The notes beneath the pieces were generated by a model. The model made no database searches and had not been told where the DNA came from. It saw only the letters and a program-made list of their open reading frames with translations. Positions 1 through 11,574 of a DNA stretch of 64,000 bases are shown here, piece after piece; position 1 is the first letter of the stretch, and each line of letters opens with the position of its first letter. The position numbers and the translations under genes were made by a program. This DNA comes from Echinometra lucunter. Taxonomy: Eukaryota; Echinodermata; Echinoidea; Camarodonta; Echinometridae. The DNA is taken from the NCBI GenBank assembly GCA_029962745.1, contig CM057156.1, positions 30,354,109 through 30,418,108 on the forward strand, in the 5' to 3' direction.

Positions 1-2825
1 TTTTTTTTCATAGGCGCTCGTTCCCATTAAAAACAAACAAAACGATAAAATTATGAATAAAGACTGAACTTATGATTGAAAAATCCACAACTTATTTGTA
101 TGAATAAGTGTTGATATCAAATCAAATAGACATCAATATAATCAACTTAAAAATATGGGCGGAAGATGGGAGGCAGAGAGGAAAACTGGACATGAATCAA
201 ATAGTTTTTGTCAGGTCAAAGCAAGTTCATTTCCACAAATAGTTCTTAGAGGTCAATTCCAGTATCATTTCTGTCTTCCAGAGATTCCTTTGTTCTCTAG
301 TTCAAACACTCTTACAGCTGATTTGCAATCCTGAAGACAATCTTTGAAGTAGAGGATGACAGCAAGTGACCCATGGAATGCCACCGTGTGTATCCCCTGT
401 GAAACTCCGGACGAGCTATGGCACGCCGTGCGTTCCGCTGCTGACTGACTCACTACCGGTGGGAAAAGCACGTATGTAGAGCCCATGATATACTCTCATA
501 AATGCATAGTTGGTGTAGCTTGTAGGCGATGGGGTGAATAGGGGTTTAGTGAATGATTTCCCCTCTTGAAGGAAATATATATTCTTTTTCGATAATGCTC
601 ACTCTAGAACCCATTTCTGTTTATTCATTTATTTATTTATCTACATTTACCTTTATGTTTTTTGTATGCTTTTTTATTTATTTATTTTTTTTGGGGGGGG
701 GGTCAATATTTAACCGGCTGAATGAATTGTCCCATCTGACCGATTGCTTAATTGATTGGTAAGGGATTAAAGCGAGAGAGTAAAGTATTTCATTTTAAAT
801 AGTGACTGTCATCCAAACTGACTTTAAACCCAGTTGAGGCGGTTAAGGGTTTGTCTATTATACCAATGTAATATTTGATGAAAATACTCATCCCAATTCC
901 TAAAATCTATTCTTTAAAAAAAAAGAACATTTATTAAACCCTCCATTATAGTAGTATCTGGTTTCGCCACCCTGCTGACGTCAGTGCAGGCCACACGAGA
1001 ATGAATCTTATAAAAGTGAGTGTGATTTATATGTTCAGCGTGTAGAGTTTAGTTTTACGAGATCCCCTGCAATGTTCTTTGGGACTGAAAGAGGATTCTA
1101 AACTGAATTATGACAATGACTTTGCTTCCTATAATATTTTTTTAGAGAGAGAGAGAGAGAGAAAGTAGTATCTGAAAAATGTTGCCTTAGAAATGACCTC
1201 GAGATTTTTTTTTATAGCGCCAGTACTTGAAATATGGACAGACGCGTTTACACTCGAATGCCTATAGGTGGTGGAGCTACCGAGTGCACTAAAACAATTG
1301 AGCAAAGATTTATTAACCTTCCTCCTTCTACATCTGTCTCCTTTGTTTTCCATCTGCTCCTTCCATTATTGTCAACCCCCTCTTTTCCTTCGACTTCATT
1401 TGAAAATTGTTCTTGTTTTTAGTCTCTTCCTCTTTCTGTTTTTCCTTTTTTTCTTTTTTTTTAATTGTTTGTCATTTTTTCCTAGCTTAGTCCATATTTT
1501 TTTAGTATTTTTTTTCTCTCTTCTTTAGTCTTCCTCTTATACTTTATGTTCTTTTGTTATTCGACAAAGCATTGTAGTAGTTCATTCATTATGAAAAGTA
1601 CCACACATCAACAGATTTTTTTTCATTTCTTCTATTCATTTATTTTCAACACAGTAGAGTTTTTCACAGTTTTCATATTCGGGTGTGGTCTTAGGTTCTT
1701 GTTTTGAAAGTGTTTATCCTTGTTTTCCATATCAGAACACAACATTCAGACACAGAACTCGTCAATAAGAATTTTGTCCTTGCCGGAACTACTACAGTTT
1801 GACGACGCACGGTGGCGCTCTTACTTTTTTCAAAGTGTTGCCATTGAGGTAACACTTGAATCCAAGCAAAAAAATTTTCATTCCCTCATTGTTTGGGTTC
1901 TTTCATCTCCTCCAGTCGCCTTTTCGTCTCCGTTTGGATTAAGAATTCCATAATACAATGTTACAGAACTATTAGACTTCAACTTCAAGTATATCTCTTT
2001 TTCGTGATGGATTAACACGGTAATTATGAAACTTGCCTTGTATTCACAAGGTCCAGACCACTTTCGTAGTCACACCGTCCTGACCACTTTTTACCCCCCC
2101 CCCCCCCATTAAAAAGACATAAAGTTTAAGTGAATTTCAAATCTCGAGCGAAGAAAGTTTATAAAATCCAAAAGTCTAGTGATTCTGATTTAGCGATACT
2201 CCTTTAAAAAAATGACAATATTTACTTCATTTTCAGAAGACGTTAAGTGAGGTAATTATGTTTCAATGTTCTGGTAAATTAAGACACGCATGAAAAAGAA
2301 AATGTCAGAAGTAAACCGGGAACTTCATAAAAGAAGTTTAATTTTGTTCAAGGAAAAATGGGGATTTCCCCTCCTCGTATAGCTTATCTAGAAGCCTGGG
2401 GCCTATCAATCCTGCATGAGATACGCCAAGTCATCGAAAGGGGGCGGTATCCTTCCGTTAACTGACAAACCAAAGTAAAGAGCCACCAAAATACGTCATT
2501 ATGTAATCCCTCAAATTACGCATTTATGTAATTCTCATCTGTGTGCGTAATTTGATGATCGTTCGCTCATTGATACACAGGCCATTAAACCCTCTGGTTC
2601 ATAAAGAGAATTTTGACATTCATCGTCGTGCAACCCAGACTGTGGGGGTAACATTTTAAACAGACGCCCTGCCTATACATTATGTAATCCCTTAAAATAA
2701 AAGTCAAGTTTGAAGGAGAGAAAGAGAGAGAGAGAGATTAAGAGATTAAGAGAGACATTTTAGAGAGAGTATAATCATTTAAAAAAAAACAGGGACTAAA
2801 ACTGAACAGAAAGTATAAAGAAGAG

Positions 2826-2892
<67 letters not shown>

Positions 2893-4790
2893 GGAGGGGG
2901 AATTAAGAGAGTCTTATTACACTTTTCTCTTGAATTTTCCTTAAGTTCGTAAGAACAGGCATCGACATTCAGCTTTATTCAACTGAACAGAAAGCGACAT
3001 GTTTAGACCGTAAGGGTGAAAATAGCATAAAGTTATTTTATACAGCATGAGCTAAAACAGAATTAACTTATTTCAACGACCCTTTGCAGAACACATTGTC
3101 ATACCCTCACTATGACCATGAAGATGCCAGGAAACGCAACATTGTTCCACAAAATCTTATCAAGACTCTGTTTCTATATTAAGATATTAAGATAAGAGGG
3201 CCTTACTGTTTTTGTTCGAAAGGAACATTTTTAGTCAATTGCCAAGTATGTCACATGGAGGACTAAGATTTTATTAGAAATATAAGACTATTTTGGTTCC
3301 TAAAGATATAAATAGTAATTCACTATACAAGATTAAAAGAATATGGACATGTGTTGAATTCATGAGACACTTGAACCGAAAGGATAGGTGGATATTCATC
3401 AAGGTTTAACATGGGGCAGTGTGGGGGACATAAACCGACGAGTCTGCAGGAAGTGCCACTCGAGAATAGAATAAATTAAGAGCAGAGGTGAAATCTAAAA
3501 AAAAAATCTCGTATTTATGTACCTTTTCGGTGAAATTTTCAAGAAGACACAAGTAAAAATTGCGAAAGTTGTGGTTTTTTTTTCTTTTCGTTTTCTGAGT
3601 TTTTTTGGACTTGTGCTTGCAGATAAACTGGTCTGATGCCTATCATGGCTAAACTCTGGGGGAGGTGGGGGGGGGGTGGTAGGGGTTTACACAAGTATTT
3701 ATTCAATCGCCATCTTTGGCAACACTTTAAAATACCTGCCACTCCATACCCATGAGAGACACATATGGAAGCCATGGGTACCAAAATTAAATAGGGCCTA
3801 AATGCAACGATCACCGTGATGTTAGTCTGTAAATCACAACATTTTACAGTTTTTTTAATTAAAAAAAACCCATCAATATATTATTTGGAGCAATTCTGAA
3901 AGAAAAAATTGAACCAGGGTATTCTTTCAATAAATCATAAAATTCATTCCATACTAAATTTGGCATGGAGAGTTTTAATGCAACGTGCAATCCAAACAAA
4001 TTTCGGGACAGAATTCGGGTTTGTTGTGGTCTGGCTACGAGTTTGTCACGATGACTGTATCATGATGACATTTTTGTAGAAGGTTTCGGATTTCAGTCAA
4101 GTGCCAAGAACACGTCACTTCGGGATGAACTTATTCACGGTAAGAGGAGTATCCAGGAATTCGAAATAGAGGGGGTGGGGTGAGTGAGATGCGTCTTATG
4201 CTTTTCACAATCGAAACGTTCCAGATTGGGAAGTTGATGAGGGTTTGCATAAAGATAGAGGGGAACAAGTAATGATTGTACGTCCATCCTTAGGAAGTTT
4301 GCCCCTACATAATTAGAGGGGCACACTACTCCTTCGCCCCCTCTGAATACGCCACTGGTTGCGGTAAAGGATCCGGACTGAGCTGATCAGAAGGTAAGGG
4401 ATATGACTGATTATTGGAATGTGCTAATCAAACCCAGGATGATTGGGTAACTCTGTATGAATGCCAATGCTGCAGGTATATTTTACTGTGATGAACCGAT
4501 TAATGCAATAAGCACTGTGGTAAAGGTTGTTTACCCAAATCATTTGTGGTAATTGACATTTTGTTTGATAAAATTATAAACTTGTAAGAATAGGCAAGCT
4601 GCTCATCTCTCTCTTTTCTCTTTCCGCTCATTATTTTCTTTCTAGTTCTTTGTTTATTTATTTTCCAATCTCTTCTACCTCTCCCCAACCAGCTATTCCT
4701 TTCTAGCAAAACCATCTATCGAAGTATGCTTATGATAATATCAGATATTCAGTTCGGGAGGGGTAAGGTGCCACAACGACGACGGCTTAA
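1..4790. other. Intergenic DNA, no gene recognised
   Basis: AT-rich DNA with no convincing exon. It contains short GA runs (about 1145-1162 and 2720-2760), a G run after a T run (about 683-702), a C run at about 2095-2107 and a long GA array listed separately. An isolated minus-strand open frame at 265-486 is discussed under rejected items. Confidence 0.6.
2823..2889. repeat. (GA)n microsatellite
   Basis: Almost pure GA dinucleotide array of about 65 bases, within a longer purine-rich stretch. Similar GA/CT arrays recur through the window. Confidence 0.95.
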
Positions 4791-5206
4791 GCCCGGCGCA
4801 CACTATACGAGACGTCTGCGATCCGATTTTGGAAAAAAAATTGTTATAGCATTTGATATGAACATTCAAACATGTGAAATCTTCTTGATCAAAGTTTCGA
4901 ATAGTTGTATGAATACAAAAATCGAAATTCCGGGCGACTGCTAGCCTCCCTGTAGGAATGAAAGCGATCTAAATTCCAAATCGTAATGACATCATAGTAA
5001 TCTTGCGATCGGCAACGATTTGAAGCCGATTTAGCCTTTACTCCGACCGCAAGGCCTGTACTTAACCAAATTTTCGATTTTAGCATTCCTATCATCATTC
5101 TGAAGTTCAAAAACATAATTTTACATATTTAAACTTCCATATTTAACGCTAAATGCCATTTGTTCGAAAATCGGGTTGCAGTCGGATCGTATAGTGTGCG
5201 GCGGGC
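4791..5206. mobile_element. MITE with about 42-bp imperfect terminal inverted repeats
   Basis: The left end begins GCCCGGCGCACACTATACGA. The reverse complement of the right end begins GCCCGCCGCACACTATACGA. The match continues with mismatches for about 42 bases, to the CCGATTTT segment on both sides. The 416-bp element has no coding capacity. No clean target-site duplication is visible, so the superfamily is left open. Confidence 0.8.
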
Positions 5207-7208
5207 ATTACAAACAAATATGTAGCCTTATTCGCTTTCAACGCTGTAGTTAAGGAGGTATAAAGGGAAACCGTTTCTGGAAGGGGCGGTCAACCTGAGT
5301 AATTGCGGGGGACAAAACCCCCGTTTCCATCTGCCATCGTCCCCCCCCCCCCTTTCCCCGGTACCCATCAACCACCACTGATTTTAATTAATTAGGAAAT
5401 ACTGATCAGTGTGTTATAAGTGATTACGAACATCATTAGGATCAGTTATGAATCCACTGACTGCGGTATCCAGATTTTTAAATCAAGTTGTAATGGTACC
5501 TATTTCCATAGTAACTGTCTAGACTTAAATTTTCTTTGACAAAAATTCATTTGAATTATCTGTTATGTTTGGTATGGTTTGAGATTAACAGAGAGCATAA
5601 CAACACAATAGACTGGCTTTGGACTTTCATGCCTTGAATTATTTGTAAAGAACTGTGAAACAAAACAATTATTTAAAGATCCTTTTAATTATCTCGCCAC
5701 ATCAAAAGAAGAAAACAATTAAGCACAGAATTTTGCTTGTGCAAAAACCCATAGTATGGTTTGGTTGTGCCACCATTCTTGTGTATGACATACATTTCTG
5801 GTTAATCTGAAAATACTCTAGGAGGCATGAAATGGGTCCACTCAAAACTGCATCCACTGTGTCCGAATTCTAAGTAGCATGGTGACAATATCTTTACAAA
5901 AAAAAACCCCAAAAAACCCAAAAAAAAAAAACAACCAATGAGTAATTCGGAACTTAACGTCTTTACGATAAGGTTGAATCAAGCACAGCACACGTAACAA
6001 TTTGGGGTCTACAGGAATTCAAACCGAATGGACTGATTAGTTAATCTAGATCATCACCCATTTAGTGGTGATAAAACACGAGTCTCGATGACATGTCCAA
6101 TATCATTATTGCATCTGTCTTATTACAAATACAAGGTCGAGAGTTTTAGCACTTTCATCCATCTTATCTGACATTATTCGGGTCATTTCGATTTAAAGAC
6201 TGTTTTAGACTGATGAGAACTGAGAAGTAATCACGATATTCCTACAGTGACAGGCGGGGTGGATCTAGAACTCTGTAGAAAGGGGGGTAGGGCGCAATAT
6301 AAAAAGATCTGTAGCCCCCCCCCCCCCCAAAAAAAAAAAAAAAAAAAATCCTTTCGGGTCTAACTTTCGATGGCGAGGGCACGAGAATACCATTGGCATA
6401 TTCTTTAATGTACCCGTATGCTGGATTCTGGTTTTAAAGAGGGCACAGGCCGGTGCCCCCCCCCCCCCATCCCTCTCCAAGCCAACCAGTGGTGAGAGGT
6501 GATATTCAGTCTTGCAACCACGGTCAGTTATAACCAAGGAAAGCCCGTCTGTGGAGGAGCGTGAAAGGTGAGGAGATGAGTAAGACGGGAAAAGGAATTG
6601 TGCCATGGGAGGAAACGGTTTGAAAGTTATGCTTATTTTAACCAATTAGAATATAGTGGAAAGGCATTCACCATCAACATTTCAATCATATTACGAAGTG
6701 GAAATTGGGAAGATTTAATTTTCCGCTACTCTGAACCGTTGACCTAAACTTTCCGAATGAAAGTGAGATTTGTCAGTCGGCTGCGACTTCAAGGATACCA
6801 TCCATAACCAACAAAAAATTATTCTTAGGTTGTATGGTATCGGCAATCAGTCACATTTGACTATTATAGTCAAATATGACTGATTGTCGATACCATACAA
6901 TGAAAGAAGAAGAAGAAGAAGAACTAGACCAAATAGTATCATTATGCGGAAGCCTCAGAATAAATTTTGATTAGACAAATTGCTACCTGTAGCATCGTAC
7001 ATTTCCAACTGTTATAAATGTTAAAATGAGACATTGTTAGGCATTACCATGATTACTAAATCAGGAGATATAAAGATTGCGTGGATTTTAACACAATAGT
7101 TGAAAACGGCATTTCCTTGATTTGAGCTCCATTTCTGAAGGGGCGAGATCTTCTTCTGGAAATGGCAGGTATATTAACATAATCAAAACTTGAGATTGTT
7201 TCTGATAA
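5207..7208. other. Intergenic DNA with homopolymer tracts
   Basis: No gene seen. It has C runs near 5341, 6315 and 6461, the second followed by a run of about 20 A. A palindrome (6830-6900) and a short GAA run (about 6904-6922) lie near its right end. Confidence 0.55.
6830..6900. repeat. Near-perfect 71-bp palindrome
   Basis: Two 35-base arms (6830-6864 and 6866-6900) are reverse complements with two mismatches and one central base. The ends read TTGTATGGTATC and GATACCATACAA. With almost no loop this could extrude as a cruciform. It may be the fused ends of a deleted foldback transposon. A (GAA)n run follows directly. Confidence 0.9.
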
Positions 7209-7212
7209 TTAA

Positions 7213-7784
7213 AGGAGAATGGAACCCAGGCATCCGTGTGCTTTTAGTGAATGGAAATGAACAAGAAAGATTCAACAGTGAAAGATTGAGCAAAATCTGA
7301 CAATCCGTTCTAGAGTTATGAAGTTTGAAAGTTTAAGTAAATCCCTATTTTGGGGATCCTTGAGTTGGCAAATTTGCCAGCATCTGTGATGTCATCGTGG
7401 ACAACTCTCCATTCATTTTGTACACATTTTTTTTTTAAAACTGATGTATATAAAATTTCGAGTCAGGAATCAACATAATTCTTCACAAAATGCTTGAAGA
7501 ATTGATGTAGCCAATTCATACTCAAATAGTGAATCAAAAGAATTACTATTTTTCTTGAAAATGAAGAAAATGTTAAATTCTGTGTACAAAATGAATGAAG
7601 AGTTGTCCACGGTGACATCACAGATGCTGGCAAAGTTGCCAACTCAAGGATCCCCAAAATAGGGATTTACTTAAACTTTCAAAATTCATGATATTGTCCA
7701 ATTTTGCTCAAACTTTCACTGTTGACTCTTTCTTGTTCATCTCCATTCACTAAAAGCACACTGATGCCTGGGTTCCATTCTCCT
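7213..7784. mobile_element. Foldback MITE flanked by TTAA
   Basis: Long inverted arms at 7213-7426 and 7581-7784 surround a loop of about 150 bp. The ends read AGGAGAATGGAACCCAGGCA and its complement, and each is bordered by TTAA (7209-7212 and 7785-7788). The inner arm edge on both sides contains the segment around GTTGTCCACG and TTTGTACACA. TTAA duplication is known for piggyBac and Kolobok transposons, and the sequence alone does not decide between them. There is no coding capacity. Confidence 0.8.
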
Positions 7785-7788
7785 TTAA

Positions 7789-9586
7789 TAAGGAATGAAA
7801 TATCCTCAACCAATTCTAAAAGTTGAAGTAAGTCATGCTTAGTCAAATTGCAAATCAAGATAGTAAAAAAGTAAAGTGAAAAGATCCTCGCACAATATTT
7901 GAATTTGAAATAGCAGAAGATGAAAGTCATGGAAAGACGTATACTAATTATGTTTTATTCTGTGAAGTCATTGTGCTTCTTGTGCGTCTACAAGTATTAA
8001 GGAGGTACATGGAGTTTTCATTCTACATTCTCTCGTTCGCCTCTCTACTGTATCATCACCATCCGCGCTTATTCTCTTTCGTCGCTTGCTTTGAAGATCT
8101 CGAAGACGGACCAAGGCTACACTTGTTCTAACATCAGGAAGCATGTATCACATCAATTAGGCTGAAATGTCTGTGTATGTATTCCCATAACACACAACTT
8201 TTCCAGTTTCCCCCATTTTTTGTTATCAGTTCTGGAATGATCTCACAATTAGTCACTTTCAGCAATAGGTCCATGCTTTTAGCCAGGCCTTATCTTATCA
8301 TAACTGTTCGTGTAATCATTTTTGCTAGGCAAGCCTAAAGCCTTCAATAAAACACACATACCTCCGCTTCTACCCTTCTGCCCCCCCCCCCTCTCTCTCT
8401 CTCTCTCTTAAAATCCTTACCCCCTTTGCCTTCTTAACTCTTGCCCTTCCTACTACAGCAACGTACACCTCCCTTCCCCTCGTACATTCAAATCCAGGAT
8501 AAAGATGTTTGCAAATAAAATCGTTTAACTGATAATGTACCTCTGCATGTCACTCGGTTGCAAAAGTGATTTACACACAAATATAGTAAATAATTATACA
8601 TCGTCAACGTAGACGTACTGGCAAAGGACTGAATTGGTACTATCTCACACCACTTCTCTTCTTTCCCTCTCCATCTCTTTCAATCTTATCATCTCTTAGG
8701 GGTCCTCCCCCCCCCCTCCGGAAATTGATTTTAGTGACTAGATTTTTTCTTTGACCCGTTGCCGCAGCGGTCCCTGTATAAAGCCTGTGGAGATCGGGGA
8801 ATTCACAAGTCAACGGGTTAAGATCCCATGTTCGGGATTAAAGACGTACCCGGTAAATTCTTTCATTTTAGTAAGCCAAACACGCCCCTCTCCTCCTTCA
8901 CCTCTTCCTCTTCCTCCTCCTCCTCCTCCTCAGTCACATAGCAGTTACTTGTATTATTGTTTAAAAAAAGATATGTTGAAAGATCGAGCGAAACTTCCCT
9001 GGATGTTTAATCCTTTGGTTTCTCTCGTAAGACGATAAGGTGAATGAGTGTGAAGTATATCATGTATATGGCGAACAATATCATGATGATATTAATCACG
9101 ATGTTTGGGTGATAAAAAGATGAGAAATCGAGACCAAGGATATGACGAATTCAGACATAAACGGGGCTCGGCAGTTGCTTGATGTTTCCAGATTAAAAGA
9201 GAAATTGCAGTAACATTTGAACTCTCTTGGAGGCGTTAATCAGTCTTCACTTTCACAAAGAAGAAACTAAGGAAACATGGTTAGACTGTTTCCCCTTTCT
9301 AATTTTTCATTCTTTAATGCAATAAGGCGCAACAACTGAAATTCTTTAGCATGTACATGAGAATTGGCATGAAAACAACATTGTGAACAATAGACTGACA
9401 TTTATATCACGATGACATTTGGAGTATGAATGTTCGTAAACCTAATGTTATTTTTATAGGGATACTTATATGGTTGTTGTCAGAAAAAAGAGGTATGTAG
9501 GTTATTCAGTATGGTTGGCTGTGTAAGATATTAGAATAATTAATGTGTATTAAACACGGTCGCTAAGGTTTTCAAGATAAGGCAAT
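7789..9586. other. Intergenic DNA, no gene recognised
   Basis: AT-rich sequence with a C run followed by a CT run near 8382-8408, a second C run near 8707-8717 and a TCC/CTC-rich patch near 8895-8935. No exon or RNA gene is supported. Confidence 0.55.
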
Positions 9587-9934
9587 CACACTCTATGAAA
9601 AAAGTTGCAATTTTGCACGCCAAATGCAAAAATAGCAGCATCTTTTGGGGTGCAATCTTGCACCCTATATGAAAAAGGTGCAAAGATGCCCCTTTTGTAC
9701 TTGTTTTGCACCAGAAAATCCCCATCTGCACCCTTAAGGGTGCAATTACGCACCTCAAAGGGCGCATAAATTTTGCATCCAAAAGGGTGCAAATCTGCAC
9801 CTTCCCTTTTAAAAGGGTATCCCTCAGCACCCTCAATGGTGCATAATGCTTCTTTGGGTGCAAAGTTACACCTATAACTGAGCTCCTGGTGTTGCATCTG
9901 AACGGTGCAACATTGAACCTTTTTTGTTAGTGTG
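9587..9934. mobile_element. GTGCAA motif-array MITE, copy 1
   Basis: A 348-bp element with imperfect inverted ends, left CACACTCTATGAAAAAAG and right (complement) CACACTAACAAAAAAGG. The interior consists largely of GGTGCAA and its complement TTGCACC in both orientations, separated by variable 10-25 base spacers. It matches the architecture, ends and exact length of the element at 36557-36904. No target-site duplication is evident. Long open frames across it are by-products of the repeated motif. Confidence 0.8.
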
Positions 9935-10469
9935 CACATTCTGAAACGTGCTAACATTACAAAGAGGTATTATGTTTAGTCCAAACATGATATCTATTGG
10001 ATTTACAATAGGGTATTGAATTACCATTGAGTCGATTTCTCGAAAGTCTTGCGATTGTATTATATCAAATGAGGGTTTAGCAACCATCATTTTATGGGAC
10101 ACCCTGTATCATTTTAGTCTTTTCAATAAGAGAATACTTATTTGGGCGAACTTGCCCAAGGGTTATATTCCTATAGGGGTTAGTTGTCGGGGGCTCAAAG
10201 TTTATAGAGGTAGTTAATTTGTAGTTTCGATTCCTACATCTTATCATACTTACAGGAGTCAATAAGGTGTTAATCAGCACTGTCGTATTTCTTGACATGA
10301 TCAATATTGGTAAGACAGGGTCACTTTCTATCCATCAATGATCTCATCGCAATCATCCATTAGTGTATCATCCTCAAAGACTCCTAGGGAAAGGAGGATT
10401 AAAGAAATATTGCCCGGGATGTCACAGATTAATCAGGTTCAGTTCAGGGGATCCTTTTCCCTGTTTTTT

Positions 10470-10488
10470 CTTTCTTTCTTTCTTTATT

Positions 10489-10528
<40 letters not shown>

Positions 10529-10530
10529 TT
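10470..10530. repeat. (CTTT)n microsatellite
   Basis: Tetranucleotide CTTT array with one interruption, continuing into a T-rich stretch up to a G run at about 10605-10616. Confidence 0.95.
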
Positions 10531-10878
10531 TAAAATTTCTCTCTTTTTTCTTTTCTTTCCTTCTTTCTTTCTTTTTTCTTTTTACCCTTTCTATTTTTTT
10601 TTTTTGGGGGGGGGGAGTGGGGGAGGGGGTCATTTTTGTTTCTTTTGTGCCGGCTCACCGGATCACTCAGAATTATGTCTGTGCACTCAGTGAAAGCTTA
10701 ATACACTGAAACTTGCTTCAGCAACTAAAATGCCCTTGAAATAAAATTTCTACACTTTTTTCGACTATCCCTGGAACCTCAAAGTCCCTGTGACAGTATA
10801 TCTTGTTGTTCGGCACTGATTCATCAAAGTACCCAGTATTCCCTTCTTTGATTTTTTTTGATGAAATTGATGAGTAAC

Positions 10879-11072
10879 CTTGAGGTACCGTAATCCTTGT
10901 TCAAGAATTCTATCAAGATTATGAATGAAATTTGACATATTAGACCATGTGTCCACTGGTGATCTGTCCATCTTTAATCCATTCTCAGCGGTGAGTAAGA
11001 AACAAGGATGATAATTCATCGTGAGTTTCACCATCAAGTGCATGATTGCTTTGTTTTCATTCTGATTTAGAA
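10879..11072 (-). other. Candidate orphan exon, possibly part of a RUN-like domain
   Basis: On the minus strand a 194-base open segment is bounded by a plausible acceptor (TTTCGACAG) and a weaker donor (CTCAAG then GTTACT). Its translation looks protein-like rather than random, with the segments AIMHLMVKLTMNYHP and SNMSNFIHNLDRILEQGL. The second has the spacing of leucines and the GL pair seen in the first helices of RUN domains, but that resemblance is from memory and weak. No partner exon was found on either side, so it may be a pseudogene fragment or chance. Confidence 0.25.
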
Positions 11073-11264
11073 CTGTCGAAAGATTTTTTTTAGAATGTAT
11101 TATGACGAAGAAACACAATTAGTACAACAGCTGAAGGGTTTATCCACATATTTCTTATTTACAAAATACAAGCCTTCCTTTCATCCCTCATCTCCCTATG
11201 AGCCAGGCATTATTGCACTCATCCCATTGTTCTTATATCTTTGTGATAAATCCCTAGAAAATAA

Positions 11265-11514
11265 GGGGCCGTGGTATGGTGGTTCATTCACTTGACTCTC
11301 AATCTAAGGGTTGGGGGTTCGAATCCCAGCCTGTCACTAACGTCTTTTAGCAAGACATTAATCCACATTTGCCACTCTCCACCCAGGTATAAATGGGTAC
11401 CTGCCTACCTGGCGATGGGGTAATAATAATTGCAGGGCCCTCAGCAAGAAGAGCAATCATGCTGACGAGGCTTCCCAGGGTAAACAAAATTATCATTATT
11501 ATCCATCCTACCCT

Positions 11515-11516
<2 letters not shown>
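11265..11516 (+). mobile_element. tRNA-derived SINE, plus orientation
   Basis: The head has RNA polymerase III promoter boxes: A box TGGTATGGTGG at 11272-11282 and a perfect B box GGTTCGAATCC at 11316-11326. The body (about 11340-11400) has the segment GCAAGACATTAATCCACA followed by CCACTCTCCACCCAGG and ATGGGTACCTG. The same body occurs in opposite orientation at 48.6-48.85 kb, so this is a dispersed family and not a tRNA gene. An AT dinucleotide array follows as a tail. Confidence 0.88.

Positions 11517-11568
<52 letters not shown>
11517..11568. repeat. (AT)n microsatellite at SINE 3' end
   Basis: About 52 bases of alternating AT directly after the SINE body, probably grown from its 3' tail. 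Confidence 0.95.

Positions 11569-11574
<6 letters not shown>

Larger units (their letters stand above)
9935..11264. other. Intergenic DNA with CTTT repeat and a possible exon
   Basis: AT-rich sequence holding the tetranucleotide array at 10470-10530, a T run followed by a G run near 10590-10630, and the candidate minus-strand exon at 10879-11072. Confidence 0.5.

Noticed and set aside
265..486. Minus-strand open frame of 73 codons in locally GC-richer DNA
   Set aside because: It looks somewhat protein-like and has possible donor sites, but no domain, partner exon or conserved pattern could be seen.
6830..6900. microRNA precursor
   Set aside because: The palindrome has a one-base centre and no terminal loop of normal size.
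11265..11340. tRNA gene candidate from A and B boxes
   Set aside because: A shared body continues beyond the tRNA-like head and the unit is dispersed, so it is a SINE. The same applies at 48.8 kb.
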